51,061 nt of DNA. Source: an uncultured Oscillospiraceae bacterium (GTDB lineage Bacteria; Bacillota; Clostridia; Oscillospirales; Oscillospiraceae). Below, in pieces: positions 23,980-31,284 of this stretch. The stretch lies in the NCBI GenBank assembly GCA_944385425.1, contig CALWXD010000118.1, positions 1 to 51,061 on the forward strand. The letters are read 5' to 3'. The notes under the pieces are model-generated. The model was not told the DNA's origin. It searched no databases and saw only the letters and a program-made list of their open reading frames with translations. The position numbers and the translations under genes were made by a program. Positions within the stretch are counted from its first letter, which is position 1, and every line of letters starts with the position of its first letter.

Positions 23980-25191
23980 ATGGAGCGGGTGATTCTCCAC
24001 TGCGACCTCAACTGCTTTTACGCCTCGGTGGAGCTGCTGCGCCTGCCCCAGCTGCGCTCCCTGCCGGTGGCGGTGTGCGGGGACCCCGCCTCCCGCCACG
24101 GCATCATCCTGGCCAAAAACGAGCTGGCCAAGGGGTTCGGGGTGAAAACAGCGGAGACCATCTGGCAGGCGAAACGGAAGTGCCCGGACCTGGTGTGCAT
24201 CCCGCCCCACCACCACCGCTACCGGGACTACTCCCGCCGGGTCAACGCCATCTACCTCCGCTACACCGACCTGGTGGAGCCCTTCGGCATTGACGAGAGC
24301 TGGCTGGACATCACCGGCAGCATGCACCTCTTCGGCGGCGACGGCGCGGCCATCGCCAACCGCCTGCGGGAGACGGTGAAGGCGGAGCTGGGGCTGACGC
24401 TCTCCGTGGGGGTCAGTTTCAACAAGGTCTTCGCCAAGCTGGGCAGCGACTACCGCAAGCCCGACGCCACCACCTGCATCAGCCGGGAAAACTGGAGGGA
24501 CCTCCTCTTCCCCCTGCCGGTGGGGGCGCTGCTGTATGTAGGGCGGGCGGCCCAGCAGGCCCTGGAGCAGCTCGGCATCCGCACCATCGGGGAGCTGGCC
24601 GCCAGCCGGCGGGAGCTGCTGACGGAGCGGCTGGGCAAGCTGGGCGCCCAGCTCCACGACTACGCCAACGGCCTGGACCGCTCCCCTGTCCGCCCCTGGA
24701 CCCAGCCCGAGCCGGTGAAGAGCGTGGGCAACGGCACCACCTTCTCCAAAAACCTCACCACCCGGGAGGAGGTCCGCCGGGGCCTCGCCCTGCTGTGCGA
24801 CAGCGTGGCCATGCGCCTAAGGCGCAGCGGCCTCTACTGCGGCGGCATACAGATCACCATCAAGGACCCCCAGTTCAAGACCATCTCCCGGCAAAAGCAG
24901 CTCCAGCACAGCACCCATCTGATGAAGGAGCTCCTGGCCGCGGCGCTGGAGCTGTTTGACGGGGCGTGGAAGCTGCCCGCCCCCATCCGCCTGCTCAGCG
25001 TCACCGCCATCCACCTCACGGCGGAGGAGGAGACCTATCTCCAGGGGGACCTGCTGGACGGCGGGGAGACGGAGAAGTGGCAGCGGCAGGAGAAGCTGGA
25101 GCAGGCGGTAGACGCCATCCGGGGGAAATTCGGCAGCGGCGCCATCTCCTTCGGCGCCGCCGGGAAACCAAACCCCCGGGACCTGCCCTAA
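23980..25191 (+). CDS. dinB: Y-family DNA polymerase IV-like
   Basis: The 403-aa translesion polymerase opens with HCDLNCFYASVE (metal-binding Asp9) and has the catalytic pair in GIDESWLDI, VGVSFNKVFAKLGSDY, helix-hairpin-helix DNA-binding turns and a C-terminal little-finger domain (about 240-350). The ATG at 23980 is used rather than a GTG two codons upstream that lies in the Shine-Dalgarno region. No clear C-terminal beta-clamp peptide was identified in the Pro-rich end. Its coupling to a SLOG protein is notable. Confidence 0.92.
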   Translation: MERVILHCDLNCFYASVELLRLPQLRSLPVAVCGDPASRHGIILAKNELAKGFGVKTAETIWQAKRKCPDLVCIPPHHHRYRDYSRRVNAIYLRYTDLVEPFGIDESWLDITGSMHLFGGDGAAIANRLRETVKAELGLTLSVGVSFNKVFAKLGSDYRKPDATTCISRENWRDLLFPLPVGALLYVGRAAQQALEQLGIRTIGELAASRRELLTERLGKLGAQLHDYANGLDRSPVRPWTQPEPVKSVGNGTTFSKNLTTREEVRRGLALLCDSVAMRLRRSGLYCGGIQITIKDPQFKTISRQKQLQHSTHLMKELLAAALELFDGAWKLPAPIRLLSVTAIHLTAEEETYLQGDLLDGGETEKWQRQEKLEQAVDAIRGKFGSGAISFGAAGKPNPRDLP

Positions 25192-25261
25192 GGGGCCGGG
25201 CAGTATTCTCTGTTTTCCCCGTATTTTTGGCCGGAGGGGCAGATTTTCTTGTCCCAACCTC

Positions 25262-25290
25262 TTGCCAAACGGGCCGGTTCCGATTATGAT
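25262..25290 (+). promoter_or_regulatory. Promoter of the aminotransferase gene
   Basis: TTGCCA (25262-25267), 17 nt, TATGAT (25285-25290). The leader of about 115 nt can pair GGTCCG with CGGACC but shows no recognised riboswitch. Confidence 0.75.
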
Positions 25291-25412
25291 AAAGGGAAGG
25301 CAATCGTGGGCGGGGCAACCACCGAAAAACCGGTCCGGCCGCTCCGCTGTCTGGAAATCCCCGGGCGGACCGCGCCCCCGGCGCACGCCCGTATCTGGAA
25401 AGGAGACAACCT

Positions 25413-26690
25413 ATGAAATCTTTTCTCGCCATGACCACGGAGGAGCGCCAGGCCGCCTATCAGCAGGAGAAGGCCGCCTTCGAGGCGCTGAAGGCCAAGG
25501 GGCTGAAGCTGGACATGTCCCGGGGCAAGCCCGGCGCCGAGCAGCTGGACCTGGTGATCGGCCTGCAGACCGTGATCCAGACCAACGAGGAGTGCTTTGA
25601 CGGTGATCTGGACTGCCGCAACTACGGCAACCTGATGGGCATCCCCTCCTGCCGCAAGCTCTGGGCCGACATCCTGGGCGTCAAGGTGGAGCAGGTGATG
25701 GCCGCCGGCAACGCCAGCCTCAACCTCATGTACGACACCATCTCCAAGGCCTACACCCACGGCCTGCTCCACAGCGACAAGCCCTGGTGCAAGCTGGAGA
25801 AGGTCAAGTGGCTCTGCCCCGCCCCGGGGTATGACCGGCACTTCTTTGTCAGCGAGACCTTCGGCATGGAGCTGATCCCCGTCCCCATGACCGACGACGG
25901 CCCGGATATGGACGTGGTGGAGACGCTGATCCAGGATCCCCAGGTGAAGGGGATGTGGTGCGTGCCCAAGTACTCCAACCCCACCGGCTGCATCTACTCC
26001 GACGAGGTGGTCAACCGCATCGCCTCCATGAAACCCGCCGCCAAGGACTTCCTCCTCATGTGGGACAACGCCTACTGCATCCACGAGTTTGACGGCGACT
26101 TTGTGCCCTTCCCCGACATTATCGGCCTGTGCGAGAAGTACGGCAACCCCGACATGGTGGTGGAGTTCGCCTCCACGTCCAAGGTGACCCTGCCCGGCGC
26201 GGGCGTGGCCTGCATGGCCACCAGCGAGGCCAACATGAAGTATTTCATGAAACTGCTGGGGTTCCAGACCATCGGCTATGACAAGATGAACCAGCTGCGC
26301 CATGTCCGGTTCCTCAAGGACAAGGAGAACACCCTGGCCCTTATGAAAAAGCACGCCGCCGTGCTCAAGCCCAAGTTCGACGCGGTGGTAAACGGCCTGG
26401 AGCGGGAGCTGGGCCCCCTGGAGATCGCCAAATGGAGCCACCCCAAGGGCGGCTACTTTGTGAGCCTGGATGTGCTCAGCGGCACCGCCAAGCGCACCGT
26501 GGCGCTGTGCAAGGAGGCGGGCGTGGTGATGACCCCCGCCGGCAACCCCTTCCCCTACGGCAAGGACCCCGCCGACAGCAACATCCGCATCGCCCCCTCC
26601 CTGCCCCCCAAGGCGGAGCTGGAGGCCGCGGTGGAGGTGCTGTGCGTCTGCGCCAAGCTGGCGGCCCTGGAAAAGCTGCTGGCGGAGTGA
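25413..26690 (+). CDS. Aspartate-type PLP aminotransferase (subgroup Ic)
   Basis: The 425-aa fold-type I enzyme has KLDMSRGKPG at the substrate end, NYGNLMGIPS, KYSNPTGC, WDNAYCIHEF and the PLP-lysine motif ASTSKVTLPGAG, matching the PF12897 class of aspartate aminotransferases. It would interconvert aspartate and oxaloacetate with 2-oxoglutarate and glutamate. It is monocistronic with its own promoter and tandem hairpins after it. Other acidic or aromatic amino acids are possible substrates; the class is clear. Confidence 0.85.
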   Translation: MKSFLAMTTEERQAAYQQEKAAFEALKAKGLKLDMSRGKPGAEQLDLVIGLQTVIQTNEECFDGDLDCRNYGNLMGIPSCRKLWADILGVKVEQVMAAGNASLNLMYDTISKAYTHGLLHSDKPWCKLEKVKWLCPAPGYDRHFFVSETFGMELIPVPMTDDGPDMDVVETLIQDPQVKGMWCVPKYSNPTGCIYSDEVVNRIASMKPAAKDFLLMWDNAYCIHEFDGDFVPFPDIIGLCEKYGNPDMVVEFASTSKVTLPGAGVACMATSEANMKYFMKLLGFQTIGYDKMNQLRHVRFLKDKENTLALMKKHAAVLKPKFDAVVNGLERELGPLEIAKWSHPKGGYFVSLDVLSGTAKRTVALCKEAGVVMTPAGNPFPYGKDPADSNIRIAPSLPPKAELEAAVEVLCVCAKLAALEKLLAE

Positions 26691-26746
26691 TCATCCGCCC
26701 CCGGGAGACGCCCCGCGGGGCCGGAGCCTGGATCTTCCAAATGCTG

Positions 26747-26828
26747 AGGCCCCCGCCTTTCTCAAGGCGGGGGCCTTTTCCCCTCCGGCGCAAAGCGGGG
26801 CCGCTCCCGGCGGGAGCGGCCCCCTTTT
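26747..26828 (+). terminator. Tandem terminator hairpins
   Basis: The first is a 13-bp stem (26747-26759 with 26764-26776) and TTTT. The second is a 12-bp stem (26797-26808 with 26812-26823) and TTTT (26825-26828). They separate the aminotransferase from convergent nfnB. Confidence 0.85.
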
Positions 26829-26844
26829 ATGATGATGTATGTCC

Positions 26845-28263
26845 TTACTTCCTGCTGAGGTACTCGTCGATGGCCTTGGCGGCGGTCTTACCGGCGCCCA
26901 TGGCCAGGATCACCGTGGCCGCGCCGGTGACGGCGTCGCCCCCGGCGTAGACCCCCTCCCGGCTGGTGAGGCCCTCCTCGTTGACGATGATGCCGCCCTT
27001 CCTGTTGATCTCCAATCCCCTGGTGGTGGACTTGATGAGGGGGTTGGGGCTGGTGCCGAGGGCCATGATGACGCAGTCCATCTCCATCTCAAAGTCGCTG
27101 CCCTCTTTCACGATGGGGCGGCGGCGGCCGGATGCGTCGGGCTCGCCCAGCTCCATCTCCACGCAGCGGATGCCGATGACGGAGCCGTTTTTCGGATCCC
27201 GCTTGTCGTCGGGGTTGTTGTAGCCCAGCACCGCCGTGGGGTTGGTGAGGGTCTTGAAGACGATGCCCTCCTCCTTGGCGTGCTCCACCTCCTCCGCCCG
27301 GGCGGGGAGCTCCGCCTCGCTGCGGCGGTAGATGATGTGGACGTCGGCCCCCAGGCGCTTGGAGCAGCGGGCGGCGTCCATGGCCACGTTGCCGCCGCCC
27401 ACCACGGCCACCTTCTTGCCCTTGAGGTCCATAATGGGGGTGTCGGACCCCTCCCGGTAGGCCTTCATCAAGTTGATGCGGGTGAGGAACTCGTTGGCGG
27501 AGTAGACCCCCTTCAGGTTCTCCCCGGGGATGTGCATGAACATGGGAAGGCCCGCCCCGGAGCCGATGAACACGGCCTCAAATCCGCCCTCCTCCATGAG
27601 CTCGTCAATGGTAATGGACCGGCCCACCACCATGTTGGTCTCGATCTTCACCCCCAGGTCCTTTAGGCCGTCCACCTCCTTCTGGACGATGGACTTGGGC
27701 AGGCGGAACTCCGGGATGCCGTACACCAGCACGCCGCCGGCCAGGTGCAGCGCCTCGAACACCGTCACCGCGTAGCCCTTCCGGGCCAGGTCCCCGGCGC
27801 AGGTGAGGCCCGCCGGGCCCGAGCCGATGACGGCCACCTTGTGCCCGTTGGCGGCCGGGGGGACCGCCTTCTCCGTGGCGTTGGCGTTGTGCCAGTCGGC
27901 CACAAACCGCTCCAGCCGGCCGATGCCGACGCTCTCGGCCTTGATGCCCCGGACGCACTTGGACTCGCACTGGGTCTCCTGGGGGCAGACCCGGCCGCAC
28001 ACGGCGGGCAGGGCGCTGTCGGCGGCGATGATCTGGTAGGCGGCCTCAAAGTCGCCCTCCGCCACCTTGGCGATGAAGTCGGGGATGCGGATCTGCACCG
28101 GGCAGCCGGAGACGCAGGGGTGGTTCTTGCAGTGGAGGCAGCGGGCCGCCTCGTCCATGGCCTGCTCCCTGGTATACCCCAGGGCCACCTCGTTGAAGTT
28201 GGCGGCACGGACCTGGGGGTCCTGGTGGGGCATGGGGTTCTTCTTCGGTGACATGTTGGCCAT
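26845..28263 (-). CDS. nfnB: NfnB: electron-bifurcating transhydrogenase, large subunit
   Basis: The 472-aa flavoprotein has an N-terminal iron-sulfur domain (Cys42, 45, 50, 54 and Cys89, 93, 99, 103), then an FAD-binding motif (GSGPAGL near residue 147) and an NADPH-binding motif (VVGGGNVAMDAAR). It belongs to the glutamate-synthase small-subunit family, but its partner gene, 1 nt upstream, is nfnA, which makes NfnB the better name. The NfnAB complex couples NADH and reduced ferredoxin to reduction of two NADP+. AGGAGG lies before the ATG at 28263, inside the end of nfnA. Confidence 0.93.
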   Translation of the reverse strand: MANMSPKKNPMPHQDPQVRAANFNEVALGYTREQAMDEAARCLHCKNHPCVSGCPVQIRIPDFIAKVAEGDFEAAYQIIAADSALPAVCGRVCPQETQCESKCVRGIKAESVGIGRLERFVADWHNANATEKAVPPAANGHKVAVIGSGPAGLTCAGDLARKGYAVTVFEALHLAGGVLVYGIPEFRLPKSIVQKEVDGLKDLGVKIETNMVVGRSITIDELMEEGGFEAVFIGSGAGLPMFMHIPGENLKGVYSANEFLTRINLMKAYREGSDTPIMDLKGKKVAVVGGGNVAMDAARCSKRLGADVHIIYRRSEAELPARAEEVEHAKEEGIVFKTLTNPTAVLGYNNPDDKRDPKNGSVIGIRCVEMELGEPDASGRRRPIVKEGSDFEMEMDCVIMALGTSPNPLIKSTTRGLEINRKGGIIVNEEGLTSREGVYAGGDAVTGAATVILAMGAGKTAAKAIDEYLSRK

Positions 28264-28264
28264 T

Positions 28265-29107
28265 TTACTGTACCTCCTGCTTGAACAGATTGCAGGCCTC
28301 TTCATAGGCGTGCCGCTCGAAATCCTTATACATGGCGCCCCGGGCCATGGCCTCGTCAAAATCCACCAGGTGGCCGTCGAACTCCGGCCCGTCCACGCAG
28401 GCGAACTTGGTCTCCCCGCCCACGGTGAGGCGGCAGCCGCCGCACATGCCGGTGCCGTCGATCATAATGGGGTTCATGCTCACCACCGTGGGGATGTTGT
28501 ACTCCTTGGTGAGAAGGCACACGAATTTCATCATGATCACCGGGCCGATGGCGATGACCCGGTCGTACTTCGCCCCGGCCTCGATCTGCTCCTTGAGGAG
28601 GTCGGTGACCAGGGCCTTCTTGCCGTAGGACCCGTCGTCGGTGCCGATGATGAGGTTGGTGGAGGCCGCCTCAAACTCCTCCTTCAAAATGATGAGATCC
28701 TTGTTGCGGAAGCCCACGATGAGATCCACATGGCAGCCCTCGTCGTGGAGCTTTTTCGCCACCGGATAGGCAATGGCGGTGCCTACGCCGCCGCCCACCA
28801 CGGCCACCCGGCGGAGCCCCTCGGTCTCCGTGGCCCTGCCCAGGGGGCCGACGAAGTCCTGGATGAACTCCCCTTCGTTTTTGTGGTTGAGTTTTTCAGT
28901 GGTGGCGCCCACAATCTGGAAGATGATGGACACGGTCCCCTTCTCCCGGTCATAGGCGGCGATGGTCAGAGGAATGCGCTCCCCGTTCTCATCCACCCGC
29001 AGAATGATGAACTGCCCCGGCTCCGCCTTCCGGGCCACAGCCGGCGCCTCGATCTCCATCATGGTGACGGTGGGATTGAGCACTCTTTTTTTTACGATAC
29101 GATACAT
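28265..29107 (-). CDS. nfnA: NfnA: NAD+-binding subunit of electron-bifurcating transhydrogenase
   Basis: The 280-aa protein has a ferredoxin-reductase fold with FAD region RIPLTIA, NAD-binding GGGVGTA (residues 105-111) and a C-terminal [2Fe-2S] site. The ligands appear to be Asp217, Cys222, Cys225 and Cys237. As I recall, this unusual one-Asp, three-Cys set and its spacing match the structurally known NfnA, which separates it from dihydroorotate dehydrogenase electron-transfer subunits (four Cys). It is first in the operon, with the promoter at 29174-29202. Confidence 0.93.
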   Translation of the reverse strand: MYRIVKKRVLNPTVTMMEIEAPAVARKAEPGQFIILRVDENGERIPLTIAAYDREKGTVSIIFQIVGATTEKLNHKNEGEFIQDFVGPLGRATETEGLRRVAVVGGGVGTAIAYPVAKKLHDEGCHVDLIVGFRNKDLIILKEEFEAASTNLIIGTDDGSYGKKALVTDLLKEQIEAGAKYDRVIAIGPVIMMKFVCLLTKEYNIPTVVSMNPIMIDGTGMCGGCRLTVGGETKFACVDGPEFDGHLVDFDEAMARGAMYKDFERHAYEEACNLFKQEVQ

Positions 29108-29173
29108 GGCGTCTCCCTTTCCACTTTACCTCACATCGTTTTTTACCCGTCTGGACTACGGGCTTGCGCCACC

Positions 29174-29202
29174 ATTGTAGCACGGTGGAACTGGCCCGTC
29201 AA
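29174..29202 (-). promoter_or_regulatory. Promoter of nfnAB
   Basis: Minus strand: TTGACG (29197-29202), 17 nt, TACAAT (29174-29179), a near-consensus sigma-A promoter. Confidence 0.85.
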
Positions 29203-29540
29203 TTCTAATGACAGCCAATCTGCCAAAAATTTCACATTTTCTCGGCTTTTTTCCGCCGCGGCCTTTCCGGGGCTCCGGCGGTACAATTTTTCCCGCGGTT
29301 TGCAGCACAAACCGGTATTTTTATCCTTCCAAAGCAGCATTGCTTTCCCGCCCGGCAGCAGAGCAAAACGCCTGCGGCAGGCGGGAAGCCTCACGCGCCG
29401 CGGAGCACACCACGACAACTGGCAAAAGAACGTGGCGCATGAAGTTCCGCGCACGCGGGCCGCCTCGCCCACGCGCTTTGATGTTGTGGCCGTGCCGCTG
29501 AAAGCGGCGCATGGCCGTTTTTGCCATGTTTCCACATAAC
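29203..29540. other. Gene-free stretch between nfnA and the hemolysin III gene
   Basis: I see no credible gene, promoter pair or known RNA in these roughly 340 bases. The open frames have no Shine-Dalgarno and look random. There are AT-rich and GC-rich patches and a GCCGCTGAAAGCGGC hairpin near 29490. It could hold an undetected small RNA or be gene remains. Confidence 0.5.
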
Positions 29541-29577
29541 AAAAAAGCCCCTGTGGAGGGCATCTCCACAGGGGCTT
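29541..29577 (-). terminator. Terminator of the hemolysin III gene
   Basis: A 13-bp perfect stem (29546-29558 with 29564-29576) is followed by six T on the minus strand. Confidence 0.88.
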
Positions 29578-29589
29578 CGCTTTTTGGCT

Positions 29590-30234
29590 TTACAGGCAGT
29601 ACAGCAGCACGCAGAAATACTGCAGCACGCTGCCGGCCAGCACAAACAGGTGCCAGACAAAGTGCATATAATACTTCTTGGACTTGTAAAACAGGATCCC
29701 CGCCGTGTAGGCCACGCCGCCGGAGGCCAGCAGCGCCACCCCCGCCGCCGGCAGCACCTGGATCACCGTCCGCAGGGCCGGGATGATGAGCCACCCCATG
29801 GCGGCGTAGAGCACCAGCGTCACCTTGCTGAACCGGTTGAGGTCAATAACGTCCAGGATGATGCCCAGCACCGCCAGGGCCGTGTTGATCCCGATCAGCA
29901 CCCAGCCCAGGGTGCCCCCCAGGGCCAGCAGCGCCAGGGGGATATAGGTCCCCAGGATCAGAAGGAAGATGGAGCAGTGGTCCAGAATCCGCAGCCGCTG
30001 CTTGAGGTCCGGGTTCCGCACCCCGTGGTAGACGGCGGAGGCCGTGTACAGCCCCACCAGGCTGGCCACATACAGGACCATCCCCGCCACCGCCTTCCCG
30101 TCGCCCAGCTGGGCCGCCTTCACCACAAGAGGGATGCCCCCCGCCACCGCCAGCAGCGCCCCCGCGCCGTGGGATACCGTGTTGGCGATCTCCTCCCCCA
30201 GGGTCTGGGGCCGGCGGATCTTTTCCTTTGCCAT
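29590..30234 (-). CDS. trhA: Hemolysin III / PAQR family membrane protein
   Basis: The 214-aa protein has seven predicted helices and the family residues: SHGAGALLA near the start, SAVYHG, LDHCSIFLLILGTYIP and the C-terminal HFVWHLFVL, which together supply the His/Asp zinc site. Bacterial members (TrhA/YqfA) influence membrane energetics and lipid homeostasis; a true hemolytic role is doubtful. GAAAGGAG lies before the ATG. Its consensus promoter is followed by a perfect dyad, implying tight repression. Confidence 0.9.
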   Translation of the reverse strand: MAKEKIRRPQTLGEEIANTVSHGAGALLAVAGGIPLVVKAAQLGDGKAVAGMVLYVASLVGLYTASAVYHGVRNPDLKQRLRILDHCSIFLLILGTYIPLALLALGGTLGWVLIGINTALAVLGIILDVIDLNRFSKVTLVLYAAMGWLIIPALRTVIQVLPAAGVALLASGGVAYTAGILFYKSKKYYMHFVWHLFVLAGSVLQYFCVLLYCL

Positions 30235-30266
30235 ATCCGTACTCCTTTCTTCGGAAACCGTGTTAT

Positions 30267-30310
30267 CTAATATTTGATATTAGTATATGCAGTTTTCTTC
30301 AATATGTCAA
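30267..30310 (-). promoter_or_regulatory. Consensus promoter with dyad operator for the hemolysin III gene
   Basis: Minus strand: TTGACA (30305-30310), 17 nt, TATACT (30282-30287). A perfect dyad CTAATAT-TTG-ATATTAG (30267-30283, plus-strand reading) touches the -10 and covers the start site, a classic repressor position. Confidence 0.82.
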
Positions 30311-30343
30311 GCCATTTTATGGGTTTGATTGTAATTTTCCATA

Positions 30344-30372
30344 TTGCATTTCCCGCCGCTTTCCGATATACT
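30344..30372 (+). promoter_or_regulatory. Promoter of the DUF1836 gene
   Basis: TTGCAT (30344-30349), 17 nt, TATACT (30367-30372), divergent from the hemolysin III promoter. Confidence 0.75.
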
Positions 30373-30404
30373 GAAACGGAGCTAGAATGAGAGGAGCCGA
30401 GCCG

Positions 30405-30938
30405 ATGCTGGAAGAAAAGCTGCATGCGTGGGAGAGCGCCCTGTCCTCCTTCCGCCTGCCGGAGTGGGAGAACCTGCCGGAGCTGGAGCTGTACATGGAC
30501 CAGGTGGTGCTGCTGATGAGCCGCTACCTCTCCTTCCCCCCGCCCTTCAGCGGGGAGGAGAAGGAGGACAAGGTCATCACCGCCAGCATTGTCAACAACT
30601 ATGTGCGCATGAAGATTATGCCCGCGCCGGTGAAAAAGAAGTACAGCCGGGTGCACCTGGCCTATCTGCTGGTGATCTGTTCGCTGAAACAGTGCCTCAG
30701 CATCGCCTCCATCCAAAAGCTGATGCCGGTGGGGCTGGAGGAGGACGAGGTGCGGCGGTTTTATACCCACTTCACCCAGCAGTACGCCGGCGTCACCGGG
30801 ATGTTCGCCCGGTATGTGGAGGATGCCCTCCCCGGCACGGGGGCGGAGGGCCTGCCTGTCTCCACGGCGGTGGCGGCCAACCTGGCCAAGTCCCTGACGG
30901 AGTATCTCCTCACCGCCCCGGAGGCGCCGGAGGAATAG
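30405..30938 (+). CDS. DUF1836 family protein (MerR-like DNA-binding)
   Basis: The 177-aa protein fits the DUF1836 family of Firmicutes: WENLPELELYMDQVVLLM, VITASIVNNYVRMKI (a MerR-like recognition segment) and KYSRVHLAYLLVICSLKQCLSI. The family is thought to regulate transcription but targets are unknown. The start at 30405 is preferred because GAGGAG at 30391-30396 is well placed; an ATG at 30387 would put it inside the gene. Divergence from the hemolysin III gene makes that dyad a possible target. Confidence 0.82.
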   Translation: MLEEKLHAWESALSSFRLPEWENLPELELYMDQVVLLMSRYLSFPPPFSGEEKEDKVITASIVNNYVRMKIMPAPVKKKYSRVHLAYLLVICSLKQCLSIASIQKLMPVGLEEDEVRRFYTHFTQQYAGVTGMFARYVEDALPGTGAEGLPVSTAVAANLAKSLTEYLLTAPEAPEE

Positions 30939-31013
30939 GGCCGGGTAAAATCACGCCTTCGCGGCGGCGCCTCCGGGCGCCGCCGTCCTTTCGTCCCCCG
31001 GCAAAAAGCGGCG

Positions 31014-31041
31014 AAGAGGCCCTCCTTCTGGAGGGCCTCTT
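31014..31041. terminator. Hairpin between the DUF1836 gene and the feo island
   Basis: A 12-bp perfect stem (31014-31025 with 31030-31041), loop TTCT. T-runs are modest on both strands (minus: CTTTTTG about 12 nt on), so termination is likely but not certain. Confidence 0.55.
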
Positions 31042-31086
31042 CCCGCAGGGGTGAGGATGTATGAGAAGTGAGAAAGGAGAATGGTA

Positions 31087-31263
31087 TCAAGGTTTTTTCC
31101 CGGGGTGGCAGGTCCCCCTGCCGGGGCAGCCGGCACAGCCGCAGCCGCAGCCTCCGCCGCCGGACTTCTTCTGCCGCGCCAGGTGGACGAGGATCGCCAC
31201 CACCACCGCCAGGAGGATGGCCCCCACAACCAGGGAGCCCCAGTTTTCCGCCAGCCAGGTCAT
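31087..31263 (-). CDS. FeoB-associated Cys-rich membrane protein
   Basis: The 58-aa frame directly follows feoB (22 nt). It has one N-terminal membrane helix (about residues 9-28, GSLVVGAILLAVVVAIL), a basic RQKK stop, and a tail GGGGCGCGCAGCPGRGTC with five cysteines. This matches the small FeoB-associated proteins (PF12669 type), proposed to help Fe(II) transport or act as a FeoC-like accessory. AAAGAGG lies upstream of the ATG at 31263. The role is from family context only. Confidence 0.88.
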   Translation of the reverse strand: MTWLAENWGSLVVGAILLAVVVAILVHLARQKKSGGGGCGCGCAGCPGRGTCHPGKKP

Positions 31264-31284
31264 ATCAACAGCCTCTTTTCTTTC

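Noticed and set aside
26845..28263. Assignment as glutamate synthase small subunit (gltD)
   Set aside because: The family match is real, but adjacency to nfnA with Asp plus three Cys cluster ligands and the absence of a large gltB subunit favour NfnB.
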